A stretch of DNA of 64,000 bases from Lonicera japonica (lineage: Eukaryota > Streptophyta > Magnoliopsida > Dipsacales > Caprifoliaceae), in the NCBI GenBank assembly GCA_021464415.1, contig CM038463.1:2976001-3040000 (forward strand), given 5' to 3'. The notes beneath the pieces are model-generated. The model worked only from the letters and a program-made list of their open reading frames with translations, was not told the DNA's origin and ran no database searches. Shown piece after piece: positions 61,054-64,000 of this stretch (position 1 is its first letter; each line of letters begins with the position of its first letter). The position numbers were made by a program, and so were the translations under genes.

Positions 61054-62355
61054 TTCTTCGTGTTTTAAATATAAAATTTTATTTTTTGTTTATATATTTG
61101 ATGTGTATTCTATAAAAATCATATAAACAATAAAACAAAATAAAAACATGTATGTTTCTCTTTCATTAACTCTTTCTTGCTTGTTTTCCTTCCTTTATTA
61201 CAAAGTTTCCTTTTTTTCTACTATTATTTTCAAATTTTGAGTTTTGCATCAATGGAAGTTTTGTTTATACCATTCTTCCCAAACTTAGAGTTTTGCATTA
61301 ATGGAGGTTTTATTTGTTGTTTTGGTGCTACCAAAATTTGTTGCTAGATAGAGAAGATGGTAGAGATGGTAATTTTGCTTGTTTGAGAAGATGGTAGAGA
61401 TGGTGGAGAAATTTTGGGGTTAATTTGGGGTAATTTGTTTTATGTTATTATGTGGTTAATTACTTAATCATGTTATTAATTAATTAAGTATGAGATTAGT
61501 TCCTAAAAATAAGTGGGAGTGGTGTGAGTGCTAGGTATAACATGGGAGTATTCTTATGATAAAAGTGTAAAAATAGGAGTGTTAGTAAGAGTGGGAGTGT
61601 TAGCAAGAAGTTTCTGGGGTGCCAACATCACCACCCAATCAGAATCTAAAGTTCTATTACAAGCTAAATTTCAATTTAATAAGCGGAGCCTAGCGCAAAA
61701 ATAATTGTGCACAAGAGATTATCAGCTTCAATTCGTACAATTGAGCAACTAAAGTTTGTTGTATGTAGTACACTATTTTCAAAATTTTACAAAAATATAA
61801 TCTTTGTGTTTTATTCATTTCTTAAAAAATTTCTAAAATATATAATAAAAAAAACAAAAAATATTCTTTTTATTTGAATGAAGTTTTTTAAATAGGTGAA
61901 TTAAACACGATTTTTAAAAAAATAACTCAAAATATTTTTTAAAACCCCAACCAAGCAAAATATGACTAGTCAGTATTGTTGATGATACACCTTTCAATGT
62001 AGAGTCTACCACAATTGTTATTTTCATTCAAAACTAGGAAAAAAAATTGATGCAAGTAATCTACTATTGTATAAAGTCACAACAATTCATTTCAACAGTC
62101 ACGTAAAGTTGTGTCATCTTTTGTTATTTTTTTATTTTTACCATTGTTATAAAACTCAAGCACTTACATTGGCAAATACTAACATTTCTCAATTGCAATG
62201 TTACCATTTTTCTAATGGTTGACAATATTGTCAAAATAATTATGATTATTGGTATTTGGTAAAGAAATATATAATATTAAAAATATATGATATAACTTAA
62301 TGTAATACTTCATTTTGACAAAAAATAATTATTTTGACAATATAAATACATTTTT

Positions 62356-63845
62356 GAGATAATGGGTTATAGAGCCTCGCTCCGTAATGTTTTATAACTC
62401 TAAGGACGGACTCATGTTTAATAAAGAAAAGTAGTACTAATTTCATAATTTGGTTTTATAATAAGGACACTTTTCATAATATTAATTTATTTTAAGGAAA
62501 ATGATAAATGTTGATGGACAAATATACCCCTAATTAGTTTAAGTTAATGTTAAAAATAACAAATCTCTCTCTCTCTAGTTCTCATTTCTTCTCTCTTCTC
62601 TCATCTCTCTCTCTAAAATCAAATACATTACTCTCTCTCTAAAATCAATAGACCAACCTTAGCTCCTACCAACCATCTCACCTCCTCCTCCACCACCACT
62701 ACCACCACCACCACTTGACTTTCCGATCGTTTCGCCGAGAGGATAGGAGCACCGTTCTCATCTTCTTCTTCTTCTTTTTTTTTCTGCAGATGTAATCATA
62801 AAACAGATATAACTTTTGATTGAACCGTTGGATCTAGCTGATTTTCGAATATGTTGTTCAGAAGACAAAGTTACTATATTATCGCGTAAATTAAGACGAT
62901 CAGAGGTCGTTTTGTTATCGAAATCGACCAATTTCGACAGCCCAGCGGGATATTGAAAAAAAAAATTCTGATTGTAATTTTTTTTTTATGAACCCTACGT
63001 CGATCCATATATATATACATATATATAAATAGAGTAGATGTTGATCTCATCAATTTTGTTATTCTATGTTTTGTAATGGTGCTAAAATCATTTTAGCACA
63101 TTTTGGTTGTTGTTCAAGCGGTGCTAAATGCATTTAGCACCTTCTGATTGCTGTCCAGAAGGTTGTACATGTGGTGCTAAATGCATTTAGCACCTTCTGG
63201 TTGCTGTCCAGGTGGTGCTAAATGCATTTAGCACCTTCTGGTTGCTGTCCAGAAGGTGCTAAATGCATTTAGCACCTTCTGGAGTGTATTTAGCACCTTT
63301 TGATTGCTGTCCAGAAGGTGCTAAATGCATTTAGCACCTTCTGGTTGCTGTCCAGGTGGTGCTAAATGCATTTAGCACCTTCTGATTGCTATCTAGGTGG
63401 TGCTAAATACATTTAGCACATTCTGGAGCGTATTTAGCACCTTTTGATTGCTGTCCAGAAGGTGCTAAATGTATTTAGCACCTTCTGGTTGCTGTCCAGG
63501 TGGTACTAAATGCATTTAGCACCTTCTGGAATGCATTTAGCACCTTTTGATTGTTGTCCAGAAGGTGCTAAATGCATTTAGCACCTTCTGGTTGCTGTCT
63601 AGGTTGTGCTAAATGCATTTAGCACCTTCTGGATCGCATTTAGCACCTTTTGATTGCTGTCCAGAAGGTGCTAAATGCATTTAGCACCTTCTGGTTGCTG
63701 TTAGTGTCATAATTTGACGTGAGATGTTATAAGGAAGGGGTATTAATGTCTTTTTTGTATAGTGTCCTTAATTTACATGTCTAATTTTTAAATGTCCTTT
63801 ATAATTATATTATTATTAGAATGAGCCCTTATGCCCAATTGCCCC
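62356..63845. mobile_element. Mutator-like element carrying a palindromic TTTAGCACC array
   Basis: 1490 bp with a 9-bp duplication, tacattttt (62347-62355 and 63846-63854). The duplicate locus at about 56600 has no insert. Ends are degenerate inverted repeats (gagataatgggttatagagc at left, ggggcaattgggcataaggg as the complement at right). The left part has a CT-rich, leader-like stretch with ccaccacca runs (62570-62710). No transposase. The right half is the array at 63065-63705. Confidence 0.85.
63065..63705. repeat. array of about twelve 22-bp palindromes
   Basis: Each unit centres on GGTGCTAAATG joined to its exact complement CATTTAGCACC. Perfect or near-perfect units start near 63119, 63173, 63213, 63258, 63317, 63357, 63397, 63458, 63500, 63565, 63605 and 63666. 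Spacers alternate ttctggttgctgtccagg and ttctggattgcattt-like words, giving a higher-order period. Some units extend to 34-bp palindromes (CCAGAAGGTGC and its complement). Confidence 0.92.
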
Positions 63846-64000
63846 TACATTTTTCTTATTAATGTTTTCCCCTTATATTATGTATATCTTATACGTGTAC
63901 ACGGATACTAGAATAAAAATATGTAAACATAATATGTTACTTAAATCCTAGATTCATTCATTCTATCCCATGAATCATGCGGTTACTGTAAAAGTTCGGT

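Larger units (their letters stand above)
60113..61636. mobile_element. Mutator-like foldback element with nested palindromes
   Basis: 1524 bp with a perfect 9-bp duplication, aatcagaat (60104-60112 and 61637-61645). The first 21 bp (GGGTGGTGATGTTGG...) are perfectly inverted at the right end. Inverted similarity goes far inward, for example aaaacctccattaatgcaaa (60599) against ttttgcattaatggaggttt (61292). No transposase, so it is non-autonomous. Confidence 0.92.
61765..64000. repeat. segmental duplication copy 2, runs off the window
   Basis: Matches 55160-56755, with the Mutator-like element 62356-63845 as its main extra. Both copies end, at 56753 and at 64000, with gttactgtaaaagttcggt, so the duplication goes on past the window. 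Confidence 0.88.

Noticed and set aside
63065..63705. Regularly spaced repeats resembling a CRISPR array
   Set aside because: The host is a plant, spacers are themselves repeated, there are no cas genes, and the array lies inside a Mutator-like element.

Overview
The window is AT-rich nuclear DNA of a flowering plant, most likely a eudicot. The evidence is a TOC159 plastid-import receptor gene, a spliced lipid-droplet/rubber-particle family gene, and plant LINEs, SINEs, MITEs, Athila-like and copia LTR elements and Mutator-like elements. I cannot fix the species from sequence alone.

Host genes are few. On the plus strand, 2407-6695 encodes a TOC159 homologue whose acidic domain carries 144-bp repeats. 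One repeat interval is 143 bp, which marks a single-base frameshift near 3377-3379. On the minus strand, 10624-12161 is a three-exon REF/SRPP (LDAP-type) gene of 262 residues, with a TATA box and a CACGTG box upstream. On the minus strand, about 27420-28888 is a decayed kelch-like gene, broken by frame changes, a stop and a 56-bp internal duplication.

Almost everything else is transposon-derived. 1-1000 holds a FAR1/MuDR-like transposase relic with a recognisable intron. 14900-18776 is a dead L1-type LINE with a second LINE 3' end nested in it. 20000-27420 is an old tandem triplication into which a truncated LINE, a SINE and a nearly intact RTE-type LINE have jumped. 30960-32207 is a Mutator-like element with a 9-bp target-site duplication (TSD). 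32833-45656 is an Athila-like Ty3/gypsy element on the minus strand; its pol is split by two solo LTRs of another family in opposite orientation, and it appears to sit inside the 3' LTR of a copia relic (45662-48620).

The last 13 kb is a showcase of inverted-repeat structures. It holds a foldback element with a Stowaway MITE in one arm only (52417-54110), a segmental duplication (55160-56755 and 61765-64000), a Tourist-like MITE pair, a small LTR retroelement carrying a class III peroxidase fragment (58535-59788), and two Mutator-like elements (60113-61636, 62356-63845) built around dense palindromic arrays.

The most notable items are the peroxidase-carrying LTR element, the palindrome cassettes shared by several Mutator-like elements, the twin inverted solo LTRs inside an integrase, and the repeat-pinned frameshift in TOC159.
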